DNA of 25,191 nt from Actinomycetes bacterium (GTDB taxonomy: Bacteria; Actinomycetota; Actinomycetes; Propionibacteriales; Propionibacteriaceae). Numbering within the stretch: position 1 is the first letter of the stretch; every line of letters begins with the position of its first letter. The stretch is taken from assembly GCA_023392635.1 (NCBI GenBank), contig JAEVYS010000052.1, positions 1-25,191 of the forward strand, in the 5' to 3' direction. The notes below the pieces were generated by a model, which had not been told where the DNA came from, ran no database searches, and saw nothing but the letters and a program-made list of their open reading frames with translations. A program made the position numbers and the translations under genes. Of this stretch, positions 13,740 to 20,913 are shown piece by piece.

Positions 13740-14687
13740 TCAGGAACCGATCAGGTCGTGGTAGTGATCCACGCGGACGGGGTCGGCGGCCCCCGGCGAC
13801 CACTGCTCGATCGCGGCGCAGGACGTCGCCATCCCCCACGCGACGGCCGCTCCGAACGGGAGCCCCTGCTCGAGCCGTGCGACGAGCCCGCCCATGAACG
13901 CGTCGCCGGCCCCGATCGGATTGCGGACGACGACCTGCTGCCCGGTCAGCACCCCCTCCGCGTCGCCGGCGGACCAGGCCAGCCCTGCCGATCCAGCCGT
14001 CACGACCACGGACCCGAGCCCGCGGGCGCGCAGCCCGGCCGCTGCCCGCGCGGCACGGTCGAGGGCGTCCGCACCGACCCAGGTGTGCTCGACCGCCTCG
14101 CCGGAGGTCAGGATCGCCTCCGCCTCGGCAAGGTTCGGCGTGACCAACGCGGGCAGCGCAGGACCAGCGAGGGCGGCGGGCATCCAGGCCGGACCGGTGT
14201 CGAGCGCGAGGCGCCCGCCCGCCCCGGCGACGGCCGCCACGAGTCCCGACAGCGCTTCGGGCCGGACACCGGGCGGGAAGCTGCCGCTGCACACGACCCA
14301 GACCCCGGGACGGGTGCGGGCGACGACGGCGTCCACGAAGCCCTCCCAGGTGGCGGCGTCCACCGGTGCGCCCGCGCCGTTGAGCACGGTGACCCGGCCG
14401 TCGTCCTCGATCACGATGATCGACTCGCGCACGCGTCCAGGACAGGAGTGCGCGGCAACGTCCATGCCCTCGGCGACCAACGTGTCGAGGTACCACGCCG
14501 AACCCTCGAAGGGAAGCAGGGCGAGGACCGCCGGCCGGGCACCGTTCGCGATGCCACCGCGCGCGGCCGACACCGACTTGCCGGCAGGGTACGCCCGGTT
14601 CTCGCGCGCCCGGTCGACGGTTCCGGGACGCAGCTCGCCGAGGACCACGATGCGATCGATGGTGGGATTCGGGCAGATGGCCAGCAC
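13740..14687 (-). CDS. PfkB-family sugar kinase, divergent 1-phosphofructokinase-like
   Basis: The 315-residue ribokinase-fold kinase begins 'LAICPNPTIDRIV'. It has 'VVCSGSFPPG' (131-140), 'TPNLAEAE' (183-190) and the anion hole/catalytic base 'NPIGAGDAFMGG' (256-267, D262). The substrate loop is atypical: the usual GGKGxNV(A/S) of 1-phosphofructokinases and tagatose-6-phosphate kinases reads AGKSVSAA here (35-42), replacing the sugar-binding Asn with Ser40, and the usual 'R-N' further on is R-E-S. The ATP-binding half is intact, so it is probably an active kinase with a shifted substrate. The start GTG 14687 is the only plausible one just before the first strand. No PTS or fructose genes are near. 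Confidence 0.85.
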   Translation of the reverse strand: MLAICPNPTIDRIVVLGELRPGTVDRARENRAYPAGKSVSAARGGIANGARPAVLALLPFEGSAWYLDTLVAEGMDVAAHSCPGRVRESIIVIEDDGRVTVLNGAGAPVDAATWEGFVDAVVARTRPGVWVVCSGSFPPGVRPEALSGLVAAVAGAGGRLALDTGPAWMPAALAGPALPALVTPNLAEAEAILTSGEAVEHTWVGADALDRAARAAAGLRARGLGSVVVTAGSAGLAWSAGDAEGVLTGQQVVVRNPIGAGDAFMGGLVARLEQGLPFGAAVAWGMATSCAAIEQWSPGAADPVRVDHYHDLIGS

Positions 14688-14746
14688 GAGGGAGAGTGCA
14701 GCAGTTCGCCGCGCCCCGACGCAAGCCGCCGGACCGCGCTTCGCCG

Positions 14747-14779
14747 TACGATGACCGCACCAGAACCACCTGAGGAGGT
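14747..14779 (+). promoter_or_regulatory. -10 candidate and consensus SD of the NifX-fold gene
   Basis: TACGAT at 14747-14752 is a -10 candidate. AGGAGGT at 14773-14779, 5 nt before the GTG at 14785, is a full Shine-Dalgarno match and fixes that start. Confidence 0.6.
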
Positions 14780-14784
14780 AGCTC

Positions 14785-15117
14785 GTGATCGTCGCCACGC
14801 CCGTCACCGCCGAGGGCCAGTCCGCCGCGGCGTGGGGACGCGCCCACTGGATCGGCGTCGCGGATGTGGCCGACGGCGTCGTGCGCGACTGGCAGGTCCA
14901 CGAGGTGGGGTGGGACGAGTCGCACGACGAGGGCACGCACGGCTCGCACCACGCCCGGATCGTGCGCTTCCTGAAGGAACAGGGGATCCAGGCGGTGGTC
15001 GTCGACCACATGGGGCCCGGCATGGTCCAGGTGATGCAGACCATGCGAATCCCGCTGCTTCCGGCCAGCCCCGGCGATGCCCGGGCCTCGATCCTGGCCG
15101 CGCTCGAGGCGGCCTAG
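14785..15117 (+). CDS. NifX/NifB-fold (dinitrogenase FeMo-cofactor biosynthesis-like) protein
   Basis: The 110-residue protein is a single domain of the Nitro_FeMo-Co type: 'MIVATPVTAEGQSAAAWGRAHWIGVADV' at the start, 'ARIVRFLKEQGIQAVVVDHMGPGMVQVM' in the middle, and a final 'AALEAA' helix. It has a His/acid cluster (HDEGTHGSHH, residues 47-56) that could bind metal. No nitrogenase genes are near, and such orphan proteins are common in non-fixing bacteria, so the name reflects fold only. It starts at GTG with a consensus SD. Its TAG overlaps the TAG of thiQ on the opposite strand, sharing three bases tail to tail. Confidence 0.82.
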   Translation: MIVATPVTAEGQSAAAWGRAHWIGVADVADGVVRDWQVHEVGWDESHDEGTHGSHHARIVRFLKEQGIQAVVVDHMGPGMVQVMQTMRIPLLPASPGDARASILAALEAA

Positions 15118-16100
15118 CTCCGCGGCACCAGCGCGCAGCCGGCGGGGTCGAGGCGGACCGCCACGCTCGTGCGTGTCCGCCCGTGAGCGGGCGTCTCCGA
15201 CGTCGCCACGCGGGCGCGCTTGCCGCCGGGTAGCCGGACGGTGAGCTCCGCACCACCCCGGCGCGCGGTGAGTTCGAGCACCACGACCTCGCGTCCGTCC
15301 TGGTCCGGCACCAGGCCGGCAGGGCCGACCGCCACCACACCCGGCGGGGCGTCCCACCCCAGCTCCAGAGCCTCGGGGTGGTCGAGGAACGGCCCGTAGC
15401 CGAGGAACTCCGCCACCTCCCGATTCACGGGCGAGCGCCAGAGCCGGCCGGGCTCATCGGCCTGGAGCAGGCGTCCAGCGGCCAGCACCGCCACGCGGTC
15501 GGCGATCGCGAACGCCTCGTCCTGGTCGTGGGTGACGTAGATGGTCGGGATGCCAGTGGTGCGGAGGGTGTCGTCCAGGACGCCGACCAGGTGTTCACGC
15601 AGGCCACGGTCGAGGGCCGACAACGGCTCGTCGAGCAACAGCAGCCTGGGATCGGCAGCCAGCGAGCGGGCGAGAGCCACGCGCTGTGCCTGCCCGCCGG
15701 AGAGGGCCGTGACCGGGCGGCGGCCGAAGCCGTCGAGTCCCACCAGGCCGAGGAGTTCGGCGACCCGACGGTCCCGCTCGGCGCGCGGCCGTCCCGAGAG
15801 CGCATAGCCAACGTTGCCCGCCACGGTCAGGTGCGGGAACAGCTGCCCGTCCTGGAACATCACGGCGAAGCGCCGCCGGTGCACCGGGACGGCCGTCACC
15901 TCCGCCCCGTCCCACAGGATCGCCCCGCCGGCGAGCGGCTCGAGCCCGGCGACCGCCCGCAGCAGCGACGACTTGCCCGACCCGGAAGCCCCGAGCACCG
16001 CCACCACCTCGCCGGGAGCGACATCCAGGCAGACCCCGTCGACCGCCACGGTGGGTCCGTAGCGCACCACCGCGTCGCGGACCTGGAGCCCGGCTACCAC
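15114..16100 (-). CDS. thiQ: Thiamine ABC importer ATPase
   Basis: The 328-residue ATP-binding subunit shows Walker A GASGSGKS (37-44), Q-loop Q83, signature LSGGQ (133-137), Walker B LLLLDE (153-158) and H-loop H191 ('YVTHDQDEA'). A C-terminal extension of about 85 residues, absent from short ThiQ proteins, looks like a TOBE-type regulatory domain. It powers import through the fused permease encoded just upstream. The GTG start at 16100 overlaps the permease stop by 7 nt, and AGGAGGT 6 nt before it is an ideal SD. Substrate assignment comes from the operon (ThiB-like protein and TPP riboswitch), as the ATPase alone is not diagnostic. Confidence 0.92.
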   Translation of the reverse strand: MVAGLQVRDAVVRYGPTVAVDGVCLDVAPGEVVAVLGASGSGKSSLLRAVAGLEPLAGGAILWDGAEVTAVPVHRRRFAVMFQDGQLFPHLTVAGNVGYALSGRPRAERDRRVAELLGLVGLDGFGRRPVTALSGGQAQRVALARSLAADPRLLLLDEPLSALDRGLREHLVGVLDDTLRTTGIPTIYVTHDQDEAFAIADRVAVLAAGRLLQADEPGRLWRSPVNREVAEFLGYGPFLDHPEALELGWDAPPGVVAVGPAGLVPDQDGREVVVLELTARRGGAELTVRLPGGKRARVATSETPAHGRTRTSVAVRLDPAGCALVPRS

Positions 16101-17833
16101 GGATCCACCTCCTTCGGCCCGATCCACTCTGCCAGCCCCATGGCGACCGCGGTCAGCGCAGCCAGCACGACGGACGCGGCGAGCGCCATCCCGAAGTTCT
16201 CCACCCCCGGCCGACCGATCAGCTGGAAGATGACCACCGGCAGGGTCGGGCGGTCGGGGCGGGCCAGGAACGAGGTCGCTCCGAACTCGCCGAGACTGGT
16301 CGCGAAGGCGAACCCGACCGCCAGGCCCAGCCCGCGCAGGGCGAAGGGGAGGTCGATGGTGGCGACCACGCGTGCCGGGCTCGCGCCGAGGGTGGCGGCA
16401 GCTTCGTGCAGGCGGGGGTCGATGGCCCGCAACGTCGGCAGCAGCGTCCGCACGACCAGCGGCAGCGCGACCATCGCCTGCGCGATCGGGATCAGCAGCC
16501 AGCTGGACCGCAGGTCGAGGGGCGGACGGTTGAGGGTGATCAGGAAGCCGAACCCCACGGTGACCGCCGAGACGCCGAGCGGCAGCATGAACACCGCGTC
16601 CAAGCCGCGCAACCACCGGCGGCCGGACGCGGAGGCGGGGCGACGCGAGAGCACGTAGCTCACCAGCAGCCCCAGCCCGACGGAGAGCACGGTGGCGGCG
16701 AGGGCCGCGGCCAGGGAATTCGACAGCGCCTGCCACACGCTGACCGTCGACTGGCCGGTCGTGCCGGACAGGGCCGCGTAATTGCCCGGGCCGGGCCCGT
16801 CCGGGGTGACGAAGGAGCGCCAGGCGAGGGAGGCCATCGGGAACACCAGCAGCCCGAGTACGACCACCGCGGTGAGGGCCATGGCGGGCAGGTCGCGGGA
16901 GCGCAGCGGCGCGTCCACCGGATTTCCGGACAGCCGGAGCGCACGCTCCTGGCGGGCGCGGGTGGCCCCCGCGGCAAGGAGTGAAACGGTCACGACCACC
17001 AGTTGCAGGACCGACAGCGCGGCCGCGGCGGGCAGGTCGAGCAGCTGGGTGGTCTGGTACCAGATCTCGGTCTCGATGGTGCCGTAGCCCGATCCGCCGA
17101 GCACCAGCACGACGCCGAACGCGGAGGCGCAGAACAGGAAGACGAGCGCGGCGGCGGAAGCGATCGCCGGCGCCAGCGCGGGCAGTGTCACGGTGGCCAG
17201 CACCCGGGCGCGGCCCGCCCCGAGGGTGCGGGCCGCGTCCTCGGCGCGCGGGTCGAGGCGTGCCCAGAGCGCACCGACCGTCCGGACGACGACCGAGTAG
17301 TTGAAGAAGACGAGCGCTGCCACGATCGCCACGAACGACTCCTGCAGGCCGAGGAAACCGAGCAGGCCCTTGGGGGCCAGGAGCGACTGGAAGGCCACCC
17401 CCACCACGACGGTCGGCAGGACGAACGGGACGCTCACCACGGCACGGACGAGCCGGCGACCGGGGAACCGGCACCGGTACAGGACGTAGGCCCCGGGAAC
17501 GCCGAGCAGTACCGCGACCGCCGTCCCCACCACCGCCTGGGCCAGGGTCTGGCCGACGACGCGCCACGTGCGCGGCGCCGAGAGCACCTCCTGCACCCCG
17601 GCAAGGGTGAACGTCTGGTCGACGACGAAGCCGCGCCCCACCAGGGCGGCGACCGGCCAGGCGAAGAACACCGTCAGGAACGCCACCGGCACGACGGCGG
17701 CCGCGACCCACGCCCACTGGCCGCCGGTCCTGCGGACGCCACCTCCCGTCCAGGAGCCGCCGTGTCCCCCCGGTGCCACCGGGATCCCGGCGGCTGCTGG
17801 CGGAATCGTCGGGCTCTGGGGCGCGAGGGTCAC
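16094..17833 (-). CDS. thiP: Thiamine ABC importer permease (two fused permease domains)
   Basis: The 579-residue integral membrane protein contains two transport domains in tandem. After a non-conserved proline/glycine-rich N-terminus (1-38) come roughly twelve hydrophobic segments. The ATPase-docking EAA loops are at about 199-218 ('DAARTLGAGRARVLATVTLP') and 477-496 ('EAAATLGASPARVVATIDLP'). The end, 'GEFGATSFLARPDRPTLPVVIFQL', matches ThiP. It forms the pore of the thiamine/TPP importer. Start GTG 17833 overlaps the stop of thiB as GTGA, giving tight coupling. Longer in-frame extensions upstream lie inside thiB and are not real. A fused permease of this type also serves Fe3+ importers, but the riboswitch decides for thiamine. 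Confidence 0.93.
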   Translation of the reverse strand: MTLAPQSPTIPPAAAGIPVAPGGHGGSWTGGGVRRTGGQWAWVAAAVVPVAFLTVFFAWPVAALVGRGFVVDQTFTLAGVQEVLSAPRTWRVVGQTLAQAVVGTAVAVLLGVPGAYVLYRCRFPGRRLVRAVVSVPFVLPTVVVGVAFQSLLAPKGLLGFLGLQESFVAIVAALVFFNYSVVVRTVGALWARLDPRAEDAARTLGAGRARVLATVTLPALAPAIASAAALVFLFCASAFGVVLVLGGSGYGTIETEIWYQTTQLLDLPAAAALSVLQLVVVTVSLLAAGATRARQERALRLSGNPVDAPLRSRDLPAMALTAVVVLGLLVFPMASLAWRSFVTPDGPGPGNYAALSGTTGQSTVSVWQALSNSLAAALAATVLSVGLGLLVSYVLSRRPASASGRRWLRGLDAVFMLPLGVSAVTVGFGFLITLNRPPLDLRSSWLLIPIAQAMVALPLVVRTLLPTLRAIDPRLHEAAATLGASPARVVATIDLPFALRGLGLAVGFAFATSLGEFGATSFLARPDRPTLPVVIFQLIGRPGVENFGMALAASVVLAALTAVAMGLAEWIGPKEVDPW

Positions 17834-18894
17834 CCGACGACGTCCGCCGTCCATGCCTTGATCCACTGTTCGCGCTTCGCGCCGAGCTCCGCCACCGGCA
17901 CGGTGATCGGTGCGTCGATGGTGGCGGCGTACTTCTCCCAGTCGGCGGGCAGCTTCGCGTCCGGGTCGACCGGGTCCATGTACATGGCGTCCGGGATCTC
18001 GGCCTGCACGGTCGGGCTGAGCATGAAGTCGACGAACTTCCGCGCGCCGACCTCGTTCTGCGCACCGGCGAGCACGCCGGCGTACTCGACCTGCCGGAAG
18101 CAGGTCTGGGTGAGCACCTGCGTACCGTGCTCGAACGCCGGCGAGGACGAGTAGGACACCACCAGCGGTCGGTCGCCCTTGCCGGTGGAGCCGGAGAACT
18201 CCACGGTGTACGCCTCCGTCCAGCCCTTCACCACCTTGACGCCATTCGCCTTGAGTTGCTTCCAGTAGTCCAGGTAACCCGGGTCGCCCTTCGCCCCGAC
18301 CGTCGCAGCCAGGAACGCGAGCCCCGGCGAGGAGGACGCGGGATTCTCCACCACCAGCAGGTTGCGGTACTCCGGCCTGGCGAGGTCGTCGAGGGTCCGA
18401 GGGACGGCGAGGGACCTGCCCTTGAACCAGGCGGAGTCGGCGTTGACGCAGACGTCGCCGTAGTCCACCGGGGACAGCGAGTGCGTGTCGTCCGCCGCGT
18501 ACGCCTGCCATCCCTTCGGCTGGGAGGGCGAGGCGTACGGGCTCAGGATGCCCGCGCTGATCGCGCGTCCGGCGAACGTGTTGTCGATCCCGTAGACGAC
18601 ATCGCCCAGTGGGGCGTCCTTGGTGAGGATCAACTGGTTGACCACCGTCCCGACGTCACCCGGAGCGACGAACCTCACGTCGTAGCCGGTGTCGGCCTTG
18701 AAGGCGGCGATCGTCTTGTCACTGAGGGTGAACGAGTCGTGGGTGATGACGGTGAGCGTCCGGCTCTCGGTGGGCGCAGCGCTCGACGCGGCGCCACTGG
18801 ACGCCGGGCCGCTCGCCGCGGGCCCGGCCGGACCGGCGCACCCCGCCAGCAGGACGGCCGCGGCACCCGCGACCAGGACTGTGCGAATGGACAC
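17830..18894 (-). CDS. thiB: Thiamine-binding lipoprotein of the ABC importer
   Basis: The 354-residue solute-binding protein opens with a lipoprotein signal peptide, 'VLVAGAAAVLLAGC' (lipid-modified C19), and a Ser/Ala/Gly-rich linker (20-46). The binding domain starts 'RTLTVITHDSFTLSDKTIAAF', the usual ThiB/TbpA beginning, and continues with 'GDVVYGIDNTFAGRAI' and 'YGDVCVNAD'. It captures thiamine or its phosphates outside the membrane and delivers them to ThiPQ. The start is GTG 18894 with GGAGG 6 nt upstream; that SD is the 3' arm of a small hairpin behind a TPP riboswitch, so expression should fall when TPP is plentiful. It is the first gene of thiBPQ. Confidence 0.94.
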   Translation of the reverse strand: MSIRTVLVAGAAAVLLAGCAGPAGPAASGPASSGAASSAAPTESRTLTVITHDSFTLSDKTIAAFKADTGYDVRFVAPGDVGTVVNQLILTKDAPLGDVVYGIDNTFAGRAISAGILSPYASPSQPKGWQAYAADDTHSLSPVDYGDVCVNADSAWFKGRSLAVPRTLDDLARPEYRNLLVVENPASSSPGLAFLAATVGAKGDPGYLDYWKQLKANGVKVVKGWTEAYTVEFSGSTGKGDRPLVVSYSSSPAFEHGTQVLTQTCFRQVEYAGVLAGAQNEVGARKFVDFMLSPTVQAEIPDAMYMDPVDPDAKLPADWEKYAATIDAPITVPVAELGAKREQWIKAWTADVVG

Positions 18895-18900
18895 GTGACT

Positions 18901-18937
18901 CCTCCATCTGTCTGGAGGGCCCGGGAACGGTCCCGGG
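18901..18937 (-). promoter_or_regulatory. Riboswitch expression platform: SD-sequestering hairpin
   Basis: In the thiB leader (minus strand), CCTCCA (18918-18913) pairs perfectly with TGGAGG (18906-18901), which contains the SD GGAGG, across a 6-nt loop. Just before it lies a second perfect 7-bp hairpin, CCCGGGA-CCGT-TCCCGGG (18937-18920). Neither is followed by a U-tract, so control is more likely translational than by transcription termination. Confidence 0.65.
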
Positions 18938-18945
18938 GAGAAAAT

Positions 18946-19036
18946 CCCGACTCCCTACGCCGGTGCTAGCCGGATCAGGTTCGAGGGTCTGCGGACGGCC
19001 CGCACTCTCAGCGCCCTGCGGCGCTCCCCTGTCGAG
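18946..19036 (-). ncRNA. TPP (THI-box) riboswitch
   Basis: The minus strand has the conserved TPP aptamer blocks in order: ACAGGGGAGC, then GCGCTGAGAGTGCGG, then ACCCTCGAACCTGATC, and finally CACCGGCGTAGGGAG. P1 forms from CTCGAC (19036-19031) and GTCGGG (18951-18946), six pairs with one G-U. CTGAGAG and AACCTGATC are the pyrimidine and pyrophosphate sensor cores. It lies about 50 nt upstream of thiB and is expected to turn the importer operon off when TPP binds. Confidence 0.95.
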
Positions 19037-19041
19037 CACCA

Positions 19042-19047
19042 AGGTTA
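19042..19047 (-). promoter_or_regulatory. -10 element of the thiBPQ operon
   Basis: TAACCT on the minus strand lies just upstream of the riboswitch. A start 6-7 nt downstream would put the 5' end of the RNA almost exactly at the aptamer P1. No good -35 was seen. Confidence 0.5.
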
Positions 19048-19183
19048 CCAGTGACGTCATGTGGCCATTCCGGCGCGCGGGCGTGGACTGTGGGACGGGC
19101 GGGACGGCTCGGGTGGCCGGATGGCGACATTCACGGCCTCCAACCACGGACGGCCCGACACCTGATGTGCCAGTCTTGGGCGC

Positions 19184-20785
19184 ATGACTGAGCAGTCCGA
19201 TGCGGTCGACAAGATCAAGACCGGCTACACGTTCACCACCCCGTCCATCGACCTCGGCGTCCTGATGGTGGACGGCGAGCCGCAGACCGACGTGCGGATC
19301 CGGCTCTCGCTGTCGATGCTCAACCGGCACGGGCTGGTGGCCGGTGCCACGGGCACCGGCAAGACCCGCACCCTGCAGCTGCTGGCCGAACAGATCTCGG
19401 CCGCCGGGGTGTCGGTGTTCGCCGCCGACATCAAGGGAGACCTCTCCGGCATCGCGATCCCCGGCGAGCCCAGCGAGAAGCTCCTGGCGCGCACGCAGAA
19501 GATCGGGCAGGACTGGAAGCCGGCCGGCTGTCCCACCGAGTTCTACGCGCTCGGCGGGCAGGGCACCGGCGTCCCGCTGCGCGCCACGGTGTCCTCCTTC
19601 GGCCCGATCCTGCTCAGCAAGGTGCTCGGCCTGAACGAGACCCAGGAGTCCAGCCTCGGCCTGGTGTTCCACTACGCCGACACCCAGGGCCTGCCGCTGC
19701 TGGACCTCGCCGACCTGCGGGAGTTGCTGGTCTACCTGACCGGCGACGAGGGCAAGGCAGAGCTGAAGGCGATCGGCGGGCTGTCCGCGGCCACCGTCGG
19801 CGTCATCCTGCGGAGCCTGGTCACCCTGCAGACCCAGGGTGCGGACGAGTTCTTCGGCGAGCCGGAGTTCGACACCAGGGACCTGATCCGCACCACCGCG
19901 GACGGCAAGGGCGTCATCTCGCTGCTCGAGCTGCCCAACCTGCAGGACCGTCCGGCCATCTTCTCGACGTTCCTGATGTGGGTCCTGGCCGACCTGTTCC
20001 ACGACCTTCCCGAGATCGGCGACGTGGACGTCCCCAAGCTCGTGTTCTTCTTCGACGAGGCCCACCTGCTGTTCGACGGCGCCTCCAAGGCGTTCCTGGA
20101 CGCGATCGGCCAGACCGTGCGGCTGATCCGCTCCAAGGGCGTCGGCATCTTCTTCGTCACCCAGTCCCCCACCGACGTCCCCGACAACGTGCTGGCCCAG
20201 CTCGGCTCCCGGGTCCAGCACCAGCTGCGCGCGCACACGCCGAACGACGCCAAGGCGCTGAAGGCCACCGTGCAGACCTACCCGACCAGCCAGTACGACC
20301 TCGCTGCAACGCTGCAGGGACTCGGTATCGGTGAGGCGATCGTGACCGTGCTGAACCCTGACGGCGCGCCCACCCCGGTGGCGTGGACGCGAATGCTCGC
20401 CCCGCAGGCGTCCATGGGGCCGATGCCTGCCGAGTGGATGACCAACGGGGTGGCGTCCTCGGCGATGCAGGCGAAGTACGGCCAGGAGATCAACCGCGAC
20501 TCCGCCTACGAGATGCTCACCCGCCGGCTGGAGGCGGGCGCGGCTAAGGCACAGGCTGAGGCGGACGCGGCCGCCCGGGCGAAGGGCCAGGCGGAGTACG
20601 ACAAGCAGCAGGCCGCCCAGGAGCGGTCGCAGGCACGCGAGCAGGCGGCGCCGCGCCGCACGTCCTCCCGTCCGGCCCCCCGGTCGGGCGTCGAGCGCGT
20701 GCTCGGCTCGGCGACGTTCTGGAACCAGGTGATCCGGGTCGGCGGCCAGGTGGCCCGCACCATGTGGGGCACCGCCCGCCGCTGA
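19184..20785 (+). CDS. HerA-like DUF853 ATPase
   Basis: The 533-residue P-loop protein has Walker A GATGTGKT (54-61), 'FAADIKGDLSGIAIPG' (79-94) typical of DUF853, Walker B 'LVFFFDEAHLL' (287-296; D291, E292) and a sensor-like 'FFVTQSPTDVP' (323-333). The family is related to the HerA/FtsK translocases. Its role is poorly known, though 'helicase HerA-like' is the usual name. After residue 435 comes an Ala/Gln/Glu-rich predicted coiled coil (about 450-490), a basic Pro/Ser linker and a short conserved-looking end (about 510-533). No nuclease (NurA) partner is in the window. CAGTCT seven bases before the ATG is a weak leaderless -10 candidate; no SD. Confidence 0.9.
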   Translation: MTEQSDAVDKIKTGYTFTTPSIDLGVLMVDGEPQTDVRIRLSLSMLNRHGLVAGATGTGKTRTLQLLAEQISAAGVSVFAADIKGDLSGIAIPGEPSEKLLARTQKIGQDWKPAGCPTEFYALGGQGTGVPLRATVSSFGPILLSKVLGLNETQESSLGLVFHYADTQGLPLLDLADLRELLVYLTGDEGKAELKAIGGLSAATVGVILRSLVTLQTQGADEFFGEPEFDTRDLIRTTADGKGVISLLELPNLQDRPAIFSTFLMWVLADLFHDLPEIGDVDVPKLVFFFDEAHLLFDGASKAFLDAIGQTVRLIRSKGVGIFFVTQSPTDVPDNVLAQLGSRVQHQLRAHTPNDAKALKATVQTYPTSQYDLAATLQGLGIGEAIVTVLNPDGAPTPVAWTRMLAPQASMGPMPAEWMTNGVASSAMQAKYGQEINRDSAYEMLTRRLEAGAAKAQAEADAAARAKGQAEYDKQQAAQERSQAREQAAPRRTSSRPAPRSGVERVLGSATFWNQVIRVGGQVARTMWGTARR

Positions 20786-20793
20786 AACCGCGC

Positions 20794-20826
20794 GGACCGA
20801 GTTGGGAACCGTCCCCAATCCGGTCC
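20794..20826 (+). repeat. 33-nt REP-like palindromic unit, copy 1
   Basis: The unit begins GGACCGAGTTGGGAACCG and ends CCAATCCGGTCC. It is itself hairpin-forming: GGACCG pairs with CGGTCC and GTTGGG with CCCAAT around a short loop. It starts 9 nt after the stop of the DUF853 gene. Two more copies follow. Confidence 0.75.
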
Positions 20827-20839
20827 ACCGCGCTGGGCC

Positions 20840-20905
20840 GGACCGAGTTGGGAACCGTCCCCAATCTGGTCCGGACCGGATTGGGGACGGTTCCTAATTC
20901 GGTCC
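20840..20905. repeat. 66-nt palindrome made of 33-nt units 2 (direct) and 3 (inverted)
   Basis: Copy 2 (20840-20872) differs from copy 1 at one position. Copy 3 (20873-20905) is an inverted copy with two differences from copy 1, and it abuts copy 2 with no gap, so 30 of 33 positions pair across the junction. The cluster fills the gap between two convergent genes. This is the arrangement of bacterial REP/BIME elements; it could also act as a bidirectional terminator. Confidence 0.75.
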
Positions 20906-20913
20906 ACCCCGGG

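Noticed and set aside
14785..15117. Evidence for nitrogen fixation
   Set aside because: An isolated NifX-fold domain is common in non-diazotrophs and no nitrogenase or nif-assembly gene is in the window.
20794..20905. Three repeats read as a CRISPR array
   Set aside because: One unit is inverted, two units abut with no spacer, the other gap is 13 nt, and no cas genes are present. The units are palindromes of REP type.
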